From Kumtagia yinganensis (GTDB lineage Bacteria > Pseudomonadota > Alphaproteobacteria > Rhizobiales > Rhizobiaceae), in the NCBI RefSeq assembly GCF_040081985.1, contig NZ_JBEBMH010000016.1, positions 70,857 to 134,856 on the forward strand: a stretch of 64,000 bases of DNA, read 5' to 3'. Below are positions 17,355 through 25,808 of this stretch, piece after piece. The notes below the pieces were generated by a model. The model ran no database searches. It was given only the letters and a program-made list of their open reading frames with translations, and had not been told where the DNA came from. Positions within the stretch are counted from its first letter, which is position 1, and each line of letters begins with the position of its first letter. The translations under genes and the position numbers were made by a program.

Positions 17355-18125
17355 TCAACTCATCCAGTTGCCGCCATCGACATTGTAGGTCTGGGCGACG
17401 ATGTAGTCGGCTTCGGCGCTGGCGAGGAAGATGGCCATGCCGGTCAGGTCCGCCGGCGTCGCCATGCGGCCGTAGGGCACTGCTTCGCCGACCAGCTTCT
17501 TCTTCTCGCCCGGCTTGCGGTTCTCGTATTTGGCGAACAGCGCGTCGACGCCGTCCCAGTGCTCGCCGTCGACCACGCCGGGCGCGATGGCGTTGACGTT
17601 GATCTTGTGCTTGATCAGGTCGAGCCCGGTCGACTGGGTGATCGAGATCACCGCCGCCTTGGTCGAGCAGTAGACGGCGACCAGAGGCTCACCGCGCCGC
17701 CCGGCCTGGCTCGCCATGTTGATGATCTTGCCGCCCTTGCCCCGCGCGATCATCGAGCGTGCCGCCGCCTGCAGCGTGAACAGCGTGCCGAACACGTTGA
17801 CCGCGTAGAGCTTTTCGTAGCTCGCCCTGGAAATCTCCATCGTCGGCGCCGCGTCGAACAGCGCCGCGTTGTTGATCAGGATGTCGATGCCGCCGGTGCG
17901 CTCGTCGACCGTCTTCACCGCCGCCTCGATCGAGTCCTGGTCGGTCACGTCGAGCTTTACCGCATAGGCGCCCTCGCCCAGCTCGTCGGCCGTCCGCGTC
18001 GCCGCCTCCAGATTGATGTCGCCGATGGCGACGCGCGCTCCTTCCTTTATGTAAGCTTCGGCGAACGCTTTGCCGATGCCCCGTGCCGCGCCGGTTATCA
18101 GCGCGGATTTGCCTCTTAATCTCAT
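17355..18125 (-). CDS. smoS: Sorbitol dehydrogenase (L-iditol 2-dehydrogenase, SDR family)
   Basis: A 256-residue short-chain dehydrogenase that oxidises sorbitol to fructose with NAD. TGAARGIGKAFAEAY is the cofactor motif at residues 11-25, NNAA is near 88, and Ser...YCSTK (catalytic Tyr/Lys) is near 140-157. The C-terminus PADLTGMAIFLASAEADYIV and YNVDGGNWMS is typical of the SmoS/sorbitol dehydrogenase group. It follows smoK by only 4 bp, so the two are in one operon with the transporter. Confidence 0.9.
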   Translation of the reverse strand: MRLRGKSALITGAARGIGKAFAEAYIKEGARVAIGDINLEAATRTADELGEGAYAVKLDVTDQDSIEAAVKTVDERTGGIDILINNAALFDAAPTMEISRASYEKLYAVNVFGTLFTLQAAARSMIARGKGGKIINMASQAGRRGEPLVAVYCSTKAAVISITQSTGLDLIKHKINVNAIAPGVVDGEHWDGVDALFAKYENRKPGEKKKLVGEAVPYGRMATPADLTGMAIFLASAEADYIVAQTYNVDGGNWMS

Positions 18126-18129
18126 TGAT

Positions 18130-19134
18130 TTACCCTTGCATTGCCGTTCCGTCGACGCCGAACTTGTGCAGCCTGGCGAGATCGGGGGTCAAGTAGAGGG
18201 TATCGCCGTGACCAAGGCCGATCGCGCCGTCGGCGCGGACGGTGAGCGGGCCGACGCCGTCGGCGTTGACATGCAGGAAGGTGTCGGAGCCGAGATGTTC
18301 GGCGACGCTTACCGTCGCCTTCCAGTCGCCGCTGGCCTTCGACACATTGAGGTGCTCCGGCCGTATGCCGATGGTCTTGGCGCCATAGCGCGCGGCCGGC
18401 GCGCCTTCGATCAGGTTCATCTTCGGCGAGCCGATGAAACCGGCGACGAACAGGTTCTTCGGCCTGTTGTAGAGCTCCATCGGCGAGCCCACCTGCTCGA
18501 CATTGCCGGCGTTCAGCACCACGATCTTGTCGGCCATGGTCATCGCCTCGACCTGGTCGTGGGTGACGTAGATCATCGTGGTCTTCAACTGGTTGTGCAG
18601 TTCGCTGATCTCCAGGCGCATCGTGCCGCGCAGCGCCGCGTCGAGGTTGGACAGCGGCTCGTCGAAGAGGAAGGCGCTGGGCTGGCGCACGATGGCGCGG
18701 CCAATGGCGACACGCTGGCGCTGGCCGCCGGAAAGCTGGCCCGGCCGGCGCTCCAGATAATTGGTAAGGTTCAGCACGCGGGCCGCGTCCTTCACCTTGC
18801 GGTCGATCACGTCGGGCTGCTCACCGGCCATCTTCAGCGGAAAGGCGATATTCTTGGCCACCGTCATATGCGGGTAGAGCGCGTAGGACTGGAACACCAT
18901 CGCCAGCTTGCGCTTGGCCGGCGCCTCGCCGGTGACGTCACGCCCGTCGATGTTGATCGTGCCTGAGGTGGTATCCTCCAGACCGGCGATCAGGCGCAGC
19001 AAGGTCGACTTGCCGCAGCCCGACGGCCCGACGAAGACCACGAACTCGCCATCCTCGATGTCGAGGTTGATGTTGGGGATGATGGTCGTCGCCCCGAAGG
19101 ACTTGTTGACGTTCCTGAGAGCGATCTTGCCCAT
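18130..19134 (-). CDS. smoK: Sorbitol/mannitol ABC transporter ATP-binding protein
   Basis: A 334-residue MalK/UgpC-type ATPase. Walker A GPSGCGKSTLLRLIAG lies at residues 36-51, followed by Q-loop VFQSYALYPHMTVAKNI, signature LSGGQRQRVAIGRAI, Walker B FLFDEPLSNLD and H-loop YVTHDQVEAMTMADK. The regulatory C-terminal OB region includes GIRPEHLNVS. It powers uptake of hexitols through SmoF and SmoG. A strong GGAGGAG site precedes the ATG. A palindromic repeat separates it from smoG. Confidence 0.92.
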   Translation of the reverse strand: MGKIALRNVNKSFGATTIIPNINLDIEDGEFVVFVGPSGCGKSTLLRLIAGLEDTTSGTINIDGRDVTGEAPAKRKLAMVFQSYALYPHMTVAKNIAFPLKMAGEQPDVIDRKVKDAARVLNLTNYLERRPGQLSGGQRQRVAIGRAIVRQPSAFLFDEPLSNLDAALRGTMRLEISELHNQLKTTMIYVTHDQVEAMTMADKIVVLNAGNVEQVGSPMELYNRPKNLFVAGFIGSPKMNLIEGAPAARYGAKTIGIRPEHLNVSKASGDWKATVSVAEHLGSDTFLHVNADGVGPLTVRADGAIGLGHGDTLYLTPDLARLHKFGVDGTAMQG

Positions 19135-19147
19135 TTTTCTCCTCCTT

Positions 19148-19280
19148 TATCCCTCCCCCTTGAGGGGAGGGTGGACAGCCGCCGCAGGCGGTTGGCCGGG
19201 TGGGGTCGTTGATGCAGTGCTCGGCCGCCAGGACCCCACCCGGCTCGCTTCGCTCGCCACCCTCCCCTCAAGGGGGAGGG
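19148..19280. repeat. Extragenic palindromic repeat, CCCTCCCC class
   Basis: The outer arms CCCTCCCCCTTGAGGGGAGG and CCCTCCCCTCAAGGGGGAGG and the inner arms GCCGGGTGGGGTC and GACCCCACCCGGCTCG are almost perfectly complementary. It is the cleanest example of this repeat class in the window and lies between smoG and smoK. Confidence 0.88.
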
Positions 19281-19296
19281 ATTGGCGCCCCCACCT

Positions 19297-20121
19297 CTAC
19301 TTCACCGCGCCGAAGGTCAGGCCGCGCACCAGCTGTTTCTGCGAAAACCAGCCCATGATCAGGATCGGCGCGATCGCCAGCGTCGAGGCCGCCGAAAGTT
19401 TTGCCCAGAACAGGCCCTGCGGGCTGGAGAACGAGCTGATGAAGGCGGTCAGCGGCGCTGCCTCCGTCGTGGTCAGCCGGATCGTCCAGAATGCCTCGTT
19501 CCAGGCGAGGATGATGTTGAGCAGCATGGTGGAGGCGATGCCCGGCACCGCCATCGGCGTCAGCACGTGGATGATCTCGTTCCACAGCGAGGCTCCGTCC
19601 ATGCGCGCCGCCTCGAGAATCTCGCCCGGAATCTCGCGGAAATAGGTGTAGAGCATCCAGATCACGATCGGCAGGTTGATCAGCATCAGCATGACGGTCA
19701 GGCCGATGCGGCTGTCGAGCAGGCCGGTATCGCGGAAAATCAGGTAGATCGGAAACAGCACCGCCACCGCCGGCATCATCTTGGTGGAGAGCATCCACAT
19801 CAAAATGTCCTTGGTGCGCCGGGTCGGCGAGAACGCCATCGACCATGCCGCCGGGATGGCGACGATGAGCGCCAGGATGGTCGAGCCGACCGACAGGATC
19901 ACCGAGTTCAGGAAGAAGTGGAAATAGCCGCTCTGGGCCTCCACCTCCCTATAACTCTCCATCGTGCCCGACGGGATCAGGCTGAACCCCTGGATCGCCT
20001 CCTGCTCGGATTTGAACGAGGTGATGACCGTATAGAGGATCGGGAAGAAGATCAGCAGGGCGACGATCCAGGCGGCTGCCGTTGCGATCGTCTTGTGCCG
20101 GTTGGTTACCGCGCGCGCCAT
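19297..20121 (-). CDS. smoG: Sorbitol/mannitol ABC transporter permease
   Basis: A 274-residue inner-membrane permease of the MalG class with about six transmembrane helices. The EAA loop is LEAARMDGASLWNEIIHVLTP near residue 165. It pairs with SmoF to form the channel. GAGGAGG lies upstream of the ATG, and the gene starts 10 bp after smoF ends. Confidence 0.91.
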   Translation of the reverse strand: MARAVTNRHKTIATAAAWIVALLIFFPILYTVITSFKSEQEAIQGFSLIPSGTMESYREVEAQSGYFHFFLNSVILSVGSTILALIVAIPAAWSMAFSPTRRTKDILMWMLSTKMMPAVAVLFPIYLIFRDTGLLDSRIGLTVMLMLINLPIVIWMLYTYFREIPGEILEAARMDGASLWNEIIHVLTPMAVPGIASTMLLNIILAWNEAFWTIRLTTTEAAPLTAFISSFSSPQGLFWAKLSAASTLAIAPILIMGWFSQKQLVRGLTFGAVK

Positions 20122-20131
20122 GATTTCCTCC

Positions 20132-21004
20132 TCACTTGTCCAGGTTCTTGCCGACCGCCCGCATGGCGAAGAAGGCGACGATGTTGGCGAGGATGACGGC
20201 GATGATGCCGCCGGCCGAGGCCTGGCCGATTTTGAACTCCAGCAGCGCCTTCTGGTAGACTAGGAAGGGCAGGTTGGTGGAGGCGTAGCCGGGGCCGCCA
20301 TTGGTGGTGACGAGGATTTCCGCGTAGACGGCGAGCAGGAAGATCGTCTGGATCAGCACTACGACGGTGATCGCCCGCGAAAGATGCGGCAGGGTGAGAT
20401 AGATGAAGCGGCTGACGAAGCCGGCGCCGTCCATCTCGGCGGCTTCCTTCTGCTCGCCGTCGAGCGACTGCAGCGAGGTCAGCAGGATCAGCGTCGCGAA
20501 AGGCAGCCATTGCCAGGCGACGATCAGGATGATCGAGAACAAAGGATAGTTGGCGAACCAGTCGATCGGCTGGAGCCCGAAGAAGCGGGCGATATCTGCA
20601 AACACGCCGTAGCCCGGATGCATGAGCATGTTCTTCCACACAAGCGCGGCGACCGGCGGCATGACGAAGAACGGCGAGATGACCAGGATGCGCACGATTC
20701 CCTGGCCCCACATCGGCTGGTCGAGCAGCAATGCCAGCAGGATGCCGCCGATGATGGTGATCAAAAGCACGCTGGCGACGATCAGCAGCGTGTTGAGGAT
20801 CGCCCACAGGAAGGCCGGATTGCTGAAGAAGAGCTTGTAGTTCGCCAGGCCGATGAAGCCGTCGCGGATCGGGTTCAGCGGATTGTACTGCTGGAACGAG
20901 AACCACAGCGTGAAGGCCAGCGGCACGATCATCCAGACGAAGAGCAGGATGACGGAGGGCGCCAGCATGAAACGCGCGAGGGAACTGGTCTGCTTGGTAG
21001 CCAT
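20132..21004 (-). CDS. smoF: Sorbitol/mannitol ABC transporter permease
   Basis: A 290-residue MalF/UgpA-type permease with about six transmembrane helices. The EAA loop reads KEAAEMDGAGFVSRFIYLTLP near residue 195. It belongs with SmoG, SmoK and SmoE in the hexitol importer. The gap to smoE (579 bp) is unusually long for one operon and holds three hairpins including a large inverted repeat, which may set different expression levels of the binding protein and the membrane subunits. Confidence 0.91.
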   Translation of the reverse strand: MATKQTSSLARFMLAPSVILLFVWMIVPLAFTLWFSFQQYNPLNPIRDGFIGLANYKLFFSNPAFLWAILNTLLIVASVLLITIIGGILLALLLDQPMWGQGIVRILVISPFFVMPPVAALVWKNMLMHPGYGVFADIARFFGLQPIDWFANYPLFSIILIVAWQWLPFATLILLTSLQSLDGEQKEAAEMDGAGFVSRFIYLTLPHLSRAITVVVLIQTIFLLAVYAEILVTTNGGPGYASTNLPFLVYQKALLEFKIGQASAGGIIAVILANIVAFFAMRAVGKNLDK

Positions 21005-21135
21005 GGCGATGTCCCGTTCGTAGACGTTCTGACCTTGGACTATGCTGGCCCGGCCTTGCCGGGATGGCGCGGGCGCCGATCGACGGCGCCGATGATAAGG
21101 TTGGCCGCGGCGGCACCCACGGCCGGCCGGTTCCC

Positions 21136-21374
21136 GTTCTATACCGCCGGTGCATTTGTCACCGGTGCGGCATGGGTCCTAGGGTCTCCGCAGTCGCTCC
21201 GCTCCTGTTCCGCCCCAGGATGACGAAGGGATAGGCGTCGCCGCCAGTCTCCAACGCCGGCGATTTGCCACGAAGTCCCGCGCCTTCGTCATCCTAGGGC
21301 AAGCAGGAGCGGAGCGAGTGCGCGACCCTAGGACCCATGCCGTACCGGTGACGAATGCTCCCGCGGAGTAGAAC
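21136..21374. repeat. Long inverted repeat between smoE and smoF
   Basis: The left arm (about 21136-21229) and right arm (about 21283-21374) are near-perfect reverse complements. Shared blocks include GCATGGGTCCTAGGGTC, TCGCTCCGCTCCTG and AGGATGACGAAGG; the loop is about 50 bp. No coding potential is seen. This is a third class of extragenic palindrome, distinct from the CCCTCCCC and CACCCCTCATCC families. Confidence 0.88.
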
Positions 21375-21485
21375 TCACATCGGGCAGCGTGACGCTGTGC
21401 CTTCACCGGTGCGGACGCCAAGGATGCGTCCCCGAAATTCCCCCGGCGCAGCCTCTCCCCCGCGGTCGAGGGAGAGGCGCCGATC

Positions 21486-21565
21486 GAAGCACGCCCGCTG
21501 AGGGGCAGCGGGTGCTTCTGCCGGAGGAATCTTAAGGGCGGCCGCCCGGTTTTACCCGGACGGCC
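21486..21565 (-). terminator. Two hairpins just downstream of smoE
   Basis: The first hairpin past the smoE stop is 21540-21565: GGCCGCCCGG, loop TTTTAC, CCGGACGGCC (one G-T type mismatch). The second is 21486-21518: GAAGCAC-gc-CCGCTG, loop AGGGG, CAGCGGGTGCTTC. Neither has a strong U-run on the minus strand, so they may act as attenuators or 3' stabilisers that raise smoE mRNA relative to the downstream permease genes. Full termination is less likely. Confidence 0.55.
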
Positions 21566-21583
21566 AAGGCACTGGGAGGCGCC

Positions 21584-22891
21584 TTATTGGATATAGCCGC
21601 CCTCGGTCATGGCCGCGGTCGCCGCGTCCTGAGCCTGCTTGAGGGCATCGTCCACGCTCATCTGGCCGGCGAGAGCCGCCGAGAAGAGCTGGCCGACGGT
21701 GGTGCCGAGACCCTGGAATTCGGGAATGGCGACGAACTGCACGCCGACATAAGGGACCGGCTTGACGGTCGGCTTGGTCGGATCGGCCGAGTTTATCGAG
21801 TCCAGCGTCATCTTGGCGAAGGGAGCGGCCTTCTGGTAATCCGCATTCTCATAGAGAGATGTGCGGGTTCCCGGAGGAACGTTGGCCCAGCCTTCCTTCT
21901 CGGCGACGAGCTTCAGATAGTCCTTGCCGGTAGCCCAGGCGACGAATTTTTCCGCCGCGTCGGCCTTCTGCGTGCCGGCCGGGATTGCCAGCGACCATGC
22001 CCACAGCCAGTTGCCGCGCTTGCCGAGGCCGGTGTCGGGCGCCAGCGCATAGCCGACCTTGTCGGCGACCTGAGAAGCCTTCGGGTCGGACACGAAGGAA
22101 GCCGCCACCGTGGCGTCGATCCACATGCCGCACTTGCCCTGCTGGAAGAGCGCGAGATTCTCGTTGAAGCCGTTGGACGAAGCGCCCTGCGGGCCGGCGT
22201 CCTTCATCAGCTTGACGTAGGTCTCAAGCGTGTTCTTCCATTCCGGCTGGTCGAACTGCGGCTTCCATTCCTCGTCGAACCAGCGCGCGCCGAACGAGTT
22301 CGACATGGCGGTCAGGAAGGCCATGTTCTCGCCCCAGCCGGCCTTGCCGCGCAAGCAGATGCCGTTGACGTCGGGGTTGTCGGCCTTGATCTTGCGCGCC
22401 GCCTCGCCGATGAAATCCCAGGTCGGGGCGTCGGGCATGGTCAGGCCGGATTTCTCGAACAGGTCCTTGCGATACATGATGAAGGACGACTCGCCGTAGA
22501 AGGGCGCGGCATAGAGCTTTCCATCTACCGACAAGCCGCCGGCAATCGCCGGAATGATGTCCTTGACGTCGTAATTGTCGCCAAGCTTGTCGAGCGGCAG
22601 CAGCCAGTTCTGCTTCGCCCAGATCGGCACTTCATAAGTGCCGATGGTCATCACGTCGTACTGGCCGCCCTTGGTGGCGATGTCGGTGGTGACGCGCTCG
22701 CGCAGCACATTCTCTTCCAGCGTCACCCACTTCAGTTCGATGTCGGGGTTTTTCGCGGTGAAGTCGTCGGTCAGCTTCTGCATGCGCACCATGTCGCCAT
22801 TGTTGACGGTGGCGATGGTGATCGACTCGGCATGCGCGGCGAGAGCGAACAGGCTCGCGGACGCGCCCAGAATGAGCGTTCTCAAATTCAT
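21584..22891 (-). CDS. smoE: Sorbitol/mannitol ABC transporter substrate-binding protein
   Basis: A 435-residue periplasmic protein (family 1). The signal peptide spans about residues 1-22 (MNLRTLILGASASLFALAAH, then AES). The mature part starts ITIATVNNGDMVRMQKLTDDF, and the region KGGQYDVMTIGTYEVPIWAK is typical of polyol-binding SmoE proteins. GGGAGGAG precedes the ATG at 22891; open codons further upstream lack a signal peptide and are not used. It is the first gene of the minus-strand polyol operon. Confidence 0.92.
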   Translation of the reverse strand: MNLRTLILGASASLFALAAHAESITIATVNNGDMVRMQKLTDDFTAKNPDIELKWVTLEENVLRERVTTDIATKGGQYDVMTIGTYEVPIWAKQNWLLPLDKLGDNYDVKDIIPAIAGGLSVDGKLYAAPFYGESSFIMYRKDLFEKSGLTMPDAPTWDFIGEAARKIKADNPDVNGICLRGKAGWGENMAFLTAMSNSFGARWFDEEWKPQFDQPEWKNTLETYVKLMKDAGPQGASSNGFNENLALFQQGKCGMWIDATVAASFVSDPKASQVADKVGYALAPDTGLGKRGNWLWAWSLAIPAGTQKADAAEKFVAWATGKDYLKLVAEKEGWANVPPGTRTSLYENADYQKAAPFAKMTLDSINSADPTKPTVKPVPYVGVQFVAIPEFQGLGTTVGQLFSAALAGQMSVDDALKQAQDAATAAMTEGGYIQ

Positions 22892-23360
22892 GTCGGTACT
22901 CCTCCCAATTCCCAAGGTGAGCATTTGCCTTGTTCTAGGGCAATTACTCACTCTTCGTGATTAATGTCAAGGCGGATTCGTTGCTGCATCGCAGCACGGA
23001 AGGCACGTCGGGGAGCGATATCGGGGGCCAAGGAGGGCTTGCCGCGGCAAGCGAGCGGCGCCGTCCGTCATGCTCATCGCTGCGTTTGACTTGCGCTTTT
23101 CACACAAGTCGTTGATTTTCTTATATCTTCTGAACTTGCCACGCTGGCACAATGCCATTCGGGAGAATGGTCGCCGCGATTTTACCCTAACAATTCAATA
23201 ACTTACCTTGATCGGGAAGATCGGGCAAAGCCGTGCCGGCGAGGCAAAATCGCGGCCGGCACTGGGTTTCGGCAGGTCCGCGACGGATTTTTGCCGGCCA
23301 TTTCCATATAACATTTTGATTTATAACAATCTTCTGGACTTGCTCCGAGCTTGCGGAGGC
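22892..23360. other. Intergenic region upstream of smoE
   Basis: About 470 bp without a convincing gene. It must hold the promoter of the smo operon on the minus strand. A TTGACA hexamer (minus strand, 22970 to 22965) sits 74 bp upstream of the smoE start, but no good -10 box is found at standard spacing, so I do not call a promoter. The part near 23150-23340 is AT-rich and may contain the 3' region of the LysR transcript. I see no hairpin with a clear U-run. Confidence 0.4.
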
Positions 23361-24281
23361 TCATCGCGAAGCGGTTGCTTCGTCACCCGTCGCAGCGCCG
23401 ATCTCCTTCAAGATCCAATCGCGAAAGGCCCGGATTTTCGGCGTGTTACGGCGCTGCGTCTGATAGACCAGCCAGTAGACGTGGCCGTCGTCGCCGACCA
23501 GGTCGAAGGGCTGGATCAGGCTGCCATCCGCCAGTTCGGTGGCGAAAAGCGGCCGCGTCAGGATGCCGACGCCGACCCCGGCCACCGCGGCCCGGCCCTC
23601 ATAGGCCTGCGATCCCAGTTGACTGCGCGGCCGCGCCGCCAGGTTTTCGCGCGCGTCAATGCCGGCCGCGCCGAACCAGATCTCCCACCACGGGTCGCCC
23701 GCGTCCATGATCGGCAGCTTCAGCAGGTCGGCGGGTTGGTGCACGCCGCCGATGCTCTCCGCCAGTTTCGGGCTCAGCATCGGGGTGAAAGCGGCGCGCA
23801 TCAGCATATGAGATGTCAAGCCGGGCCACTCGCCCTTGGCGCCGGTGCGGATGCCGATGTCGAAATTCTCCTGCGCCATGTCGACCATGCGGGTCGACGT
23901 CTCCAGCCGCACCGCAATCGACGGGTGGGCGATCTGGAACGAGCCGAGATGCAGCGCCAGCCAGTTCGCGGCGAAAGTCGGGATCGTGCTGATCGACAAG
24001 GTCGCCTGCCCGCCGGTACGCGCCGCCTCGAAACCCTCGGTCAGCAATCGGAACGCCTGCGTCGCGGCGGTCGAGAGCGCCTGGCCCGTCTCGGTAAGCG
24101 CCACCTGCCGCGCCTGGCGGGTGAACAGCGGCGAACCGACCCGCTCCTCCAACAGCTTGACCTGGTAACTGACCGCCGCCTGGGTCATCGCAAGCTCTTC
24201 GGCGGCGCGGGTGAAGCTCAGATGGCGGGCGGCCGCCTCGAAGGCACGGACGGCCGCAAGCGGCGGAAGTCTAGTCGACAT
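23361..24281 (-). CDS. LysR-family transcriptional regulator, GcvA-like
   Basis: A 306-residue regulator. The N-terminal winged helix contains PPLAAVRAFEAAARHLSF and TQAAVSYQVKLLEERVGSPL with RQVALTETG as wing. The effector domain begins near residue 92 (ATLSISTIPTFAANWLALHL). The ATG at 24281 has GGAGG eight bases upstream; the ATG seven codons earlier lacks such a site. It is divergent from a small DUF1127-like gene, and a perfect palindrome covers its own ribosome-binding site, so autoregulation is likely. GcvA-like proteins paired with DUF1127 genes are common in rhizobia. Confidence 0.9.
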   Translation of the reverse strand: MSTRLPPLAAVRAFEAAARHLSFTRAAEELAMTQAAVSYQVKLLEERVGSPLFTRQARQVALTETGQALSTAATQAFRLLTEGFEAARTGGQATLSISTIPTFAANWLALHLGSFQIAHPSIAVRLETSTRMVDMAQENFDIGIRTGAKGEWPGLTSHMLMRAAFTPMLSPKLAESIGGVHQPADLLKLPIMDAGDPWWEIWFGAAGIDARENLAARPRSQLGSQAYEGRAAVAGVGVGILTRPLFATELADGSLIQPFDLVGDDGHVYWLVYQTQRRNTPKIRAFRDWILKEIGAATGDEATASR

Positions 24282-24302
24282 GCATAAGTCCTCCTTATGC
24301 AT
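24280..24302. promoter_or_regulatory. Candidate LysR operator overlapping the lysR ribosome-binding site
   Basis: A perfect 9-bp inverted repeat with a 5-bp centre, ATGCATAAG-TCCTC-CTTATGCAT. It contains the LysR-type T-N11-A core (24285-24297). It overlaps the lysR start codon and ribosome site and lies about 85 bp upstream of the divergent small gene. The symmetry and position suggest repression of lysR and control of the neighbour. Confidence 0.6.
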
Positions 24303-24387
24303 ACTAGATGACGTTCAATTGGCGGACAAGCCTCGCCGGCCTCATATTCAGGGCATGGAAACCAATCAGCCGATGAGAGATTCCACC

Positions 24388-24645
24388 ATGAAACGCTCAC
24401 TTCTGAACACCGCGATCCGTAACATCCAAAGTACGGCGAGAATGCTGATCGCTCTGCAATCGCGGGCTGAAGGCCTCGGAACCGCCTATCTCGACCCACG
24501 CGAGTTTTCCGACCACATGCAGCGCGACCTTGGCTTGCTGGACGGCCAGCGGCTGCGCCTTGAGCGGCAGCGGCGTACCGACCGGCAGGCCTCTGACGAA
24601 GGCGGCGCCCTGACCGGGCTGTTCGTAACGCCGCACGCCTCATAA
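24388..24645 (+). CDS. Small DUF1127-like protein
   Basis: An 85-residue protein, MKRSLLNTAIRNIQSTARML..., whose centre reads LDPREFSDHMQRDLGLLDG. The pattern D-x-x-x-RDLGL-D resembles the end of DUF1127 domains, which are small arginine-rich proteins often linked to phosphate, RNA or stress responses in alphaproteobacteria. The tail is rich in Arg (LRLERQRRTDRQ). The ATG at 24388 has GAGAGA upstream; in-frame ATGs at 24373 and 24355 are alternatives. It is divergent from the LysR gene, which probably controls it. Confidence 0.6.
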   Translation: MKRSLLNTAIRNIQSTARMLIALQSRAEGLGTAYLDPREFSDHMQRDLGLLDGQRLRLERQRRTDRQASDEGGALTGLFVTPHAS

Positions 24646-24663
24646 GCCGGATTTGGGAATAGC

Positions 24664-25620
24664 TTACGCCGCGAGCAGCGCCGCGGCCGTCCGTTCGTCG
24701 GTGATCAGACCGTTTACCAGACGGCGGGTGACGGCCGCCAGAATGCCCGGCAGCTTCAATTCGCCCATCGCCAGCGCCACCACCAGCGAGCGCTCGCGCG
24801 ACGGCAGCGGCGCCGAGGCGACGCGATCGTTTGTGATGCCCTCGATCAGCTTGCCGTCGCGGTCGAATACCCAGCCGACGATTTCCGCTACGCCACCCGC
24901 CTTCTGCAGCGCCTTCAGTTCGGCGTCGGTGATAAAACCGTCGACATAAAGCGGTGCCTTCGGTCCAAGGTCGCCAATGCCGACGAACGTCACGTCGGCC
25001 CGCGCCGCCAGCGCCAGCGTCGGCTGGATCATCGGCTGGCTGTGCAGCATCTCACGCTCCTCGCGCGATGAGGCAATGACCGGCAGCGGCATCGGGAATG
25101 ACCGCGCCTTGATCCGGTCTGCCATGGTGAAGATGACGTTGTAGAACGCCGCCGAGCCGTCCGGCGAAATGTTGCCGGTCAGCGACACGACCTTGTGCTG
25201 CTGGCATTCCATGGCCGGCAGTTGCTCGATCGCCGCCTTCAGCGTGCGGCCCGTGCCGATCGCCATGACGATCGGTTCCGTCGACTTCAACCGCCGCTCG
25301 ATCTCCGCCGCTCCGGCTTCCGCGACGCCCAGCGTCGTCGACGGCGAGTCGGGGCTGCTCGGCACCACCTCCACCAGATCCAGCGCGAAACGCGACCGGA
25401 GCTTTGCGGCCAGATCGAGGCATGCCGCGATCGGATGATCGACCCTGACGCGGATCAGCCCCTCCGACATCGCCAGCGACACCAGCCGCTGCGCCGACTG
25501 CCTGGAAACCCCGAGCGTCACCGCGATCTGGTCCTGGGTATTGCCGGCGACATAATACAGCCATCCCGCGCGCGCCGCGTCGTCGAGCCGTCCGCTGCCG
25601 GTGTCCTGGCGGGAAGCCAT
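24664..25620 (-). CDS. SorC/DeoR-type sugar-binding transcriptional regulator of the polyol operon
   Basis: A 318-residue regulator. The N-terminal helix-turn-helix reads AARAGWLYYVAGNTQDQIAV-TLGVSRQSAQRLVSLAMSEGLI (in two parts, residues 12-55). The C-terminal sugar-binding domain of the SorC family includes VMAIGTGRTLKAAIEQL near residue 118 and VTFVGIGDLGPKAPLYVDGF near 225. SorC-type regulators control smo-like polyol operons in rhizobia and Rhodobacter. GGAG precedes the ATG at 25620; open codons upstream are not supported. It is divergent from the HAD phosphatase gene at 25809. Confidence 0.88.
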   Translation of the reverse strand: MASRQDTGSGRLDDAARAGWLYYVAGNTQDQIAVTLGVSRQSAQRLVSLAMSEGLIRVRVDHPIAACLDLAAKLRSRFALDLVEVVPSSPDSPSTTLGVAEAGAAEIERRLKSTEPIVMAIGTGRTLKAAIEQLPAMECQQHKVVSLTGNISPDGSAAFYNVIFTMADRIKARSFPMPLPVIASSREEREMLHSQPMIQPTLALAARADVTFVGIGDLGPKAPLYVDGFITDAELKALQKAGGVAEIVGWVFDRDGKLIEGITNDRVASAPLPSRERSLVVALAMGELKLPGILAAVTRRLVNGLITDERTAAALLAA

Positions 25621-25808
25621 TGCACTCTTCTCCTCGCGCCCGACGTTTTGCGGGAGCAGGCGGACTTTTGCAATTTTTTTGGAAAAGCGCAATTGGTGAT
25701 GCTGTGGACATTTGCCCACCGCGGGTGGATGTCTCGCTCCTCCGCCATCAAGGACCGTTTATCTCGCGGCTCAAACATCCTAAGACAAGGAACAAGCATG
25801 GGGATGAA

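Noticed and set aside
22932..22970. Sigma-70 promoter for the smo operon
   Set aside because: The TTGACA hexamer is perfect but no acceptable -10 hexamer is found at 16-18 bp spacing.
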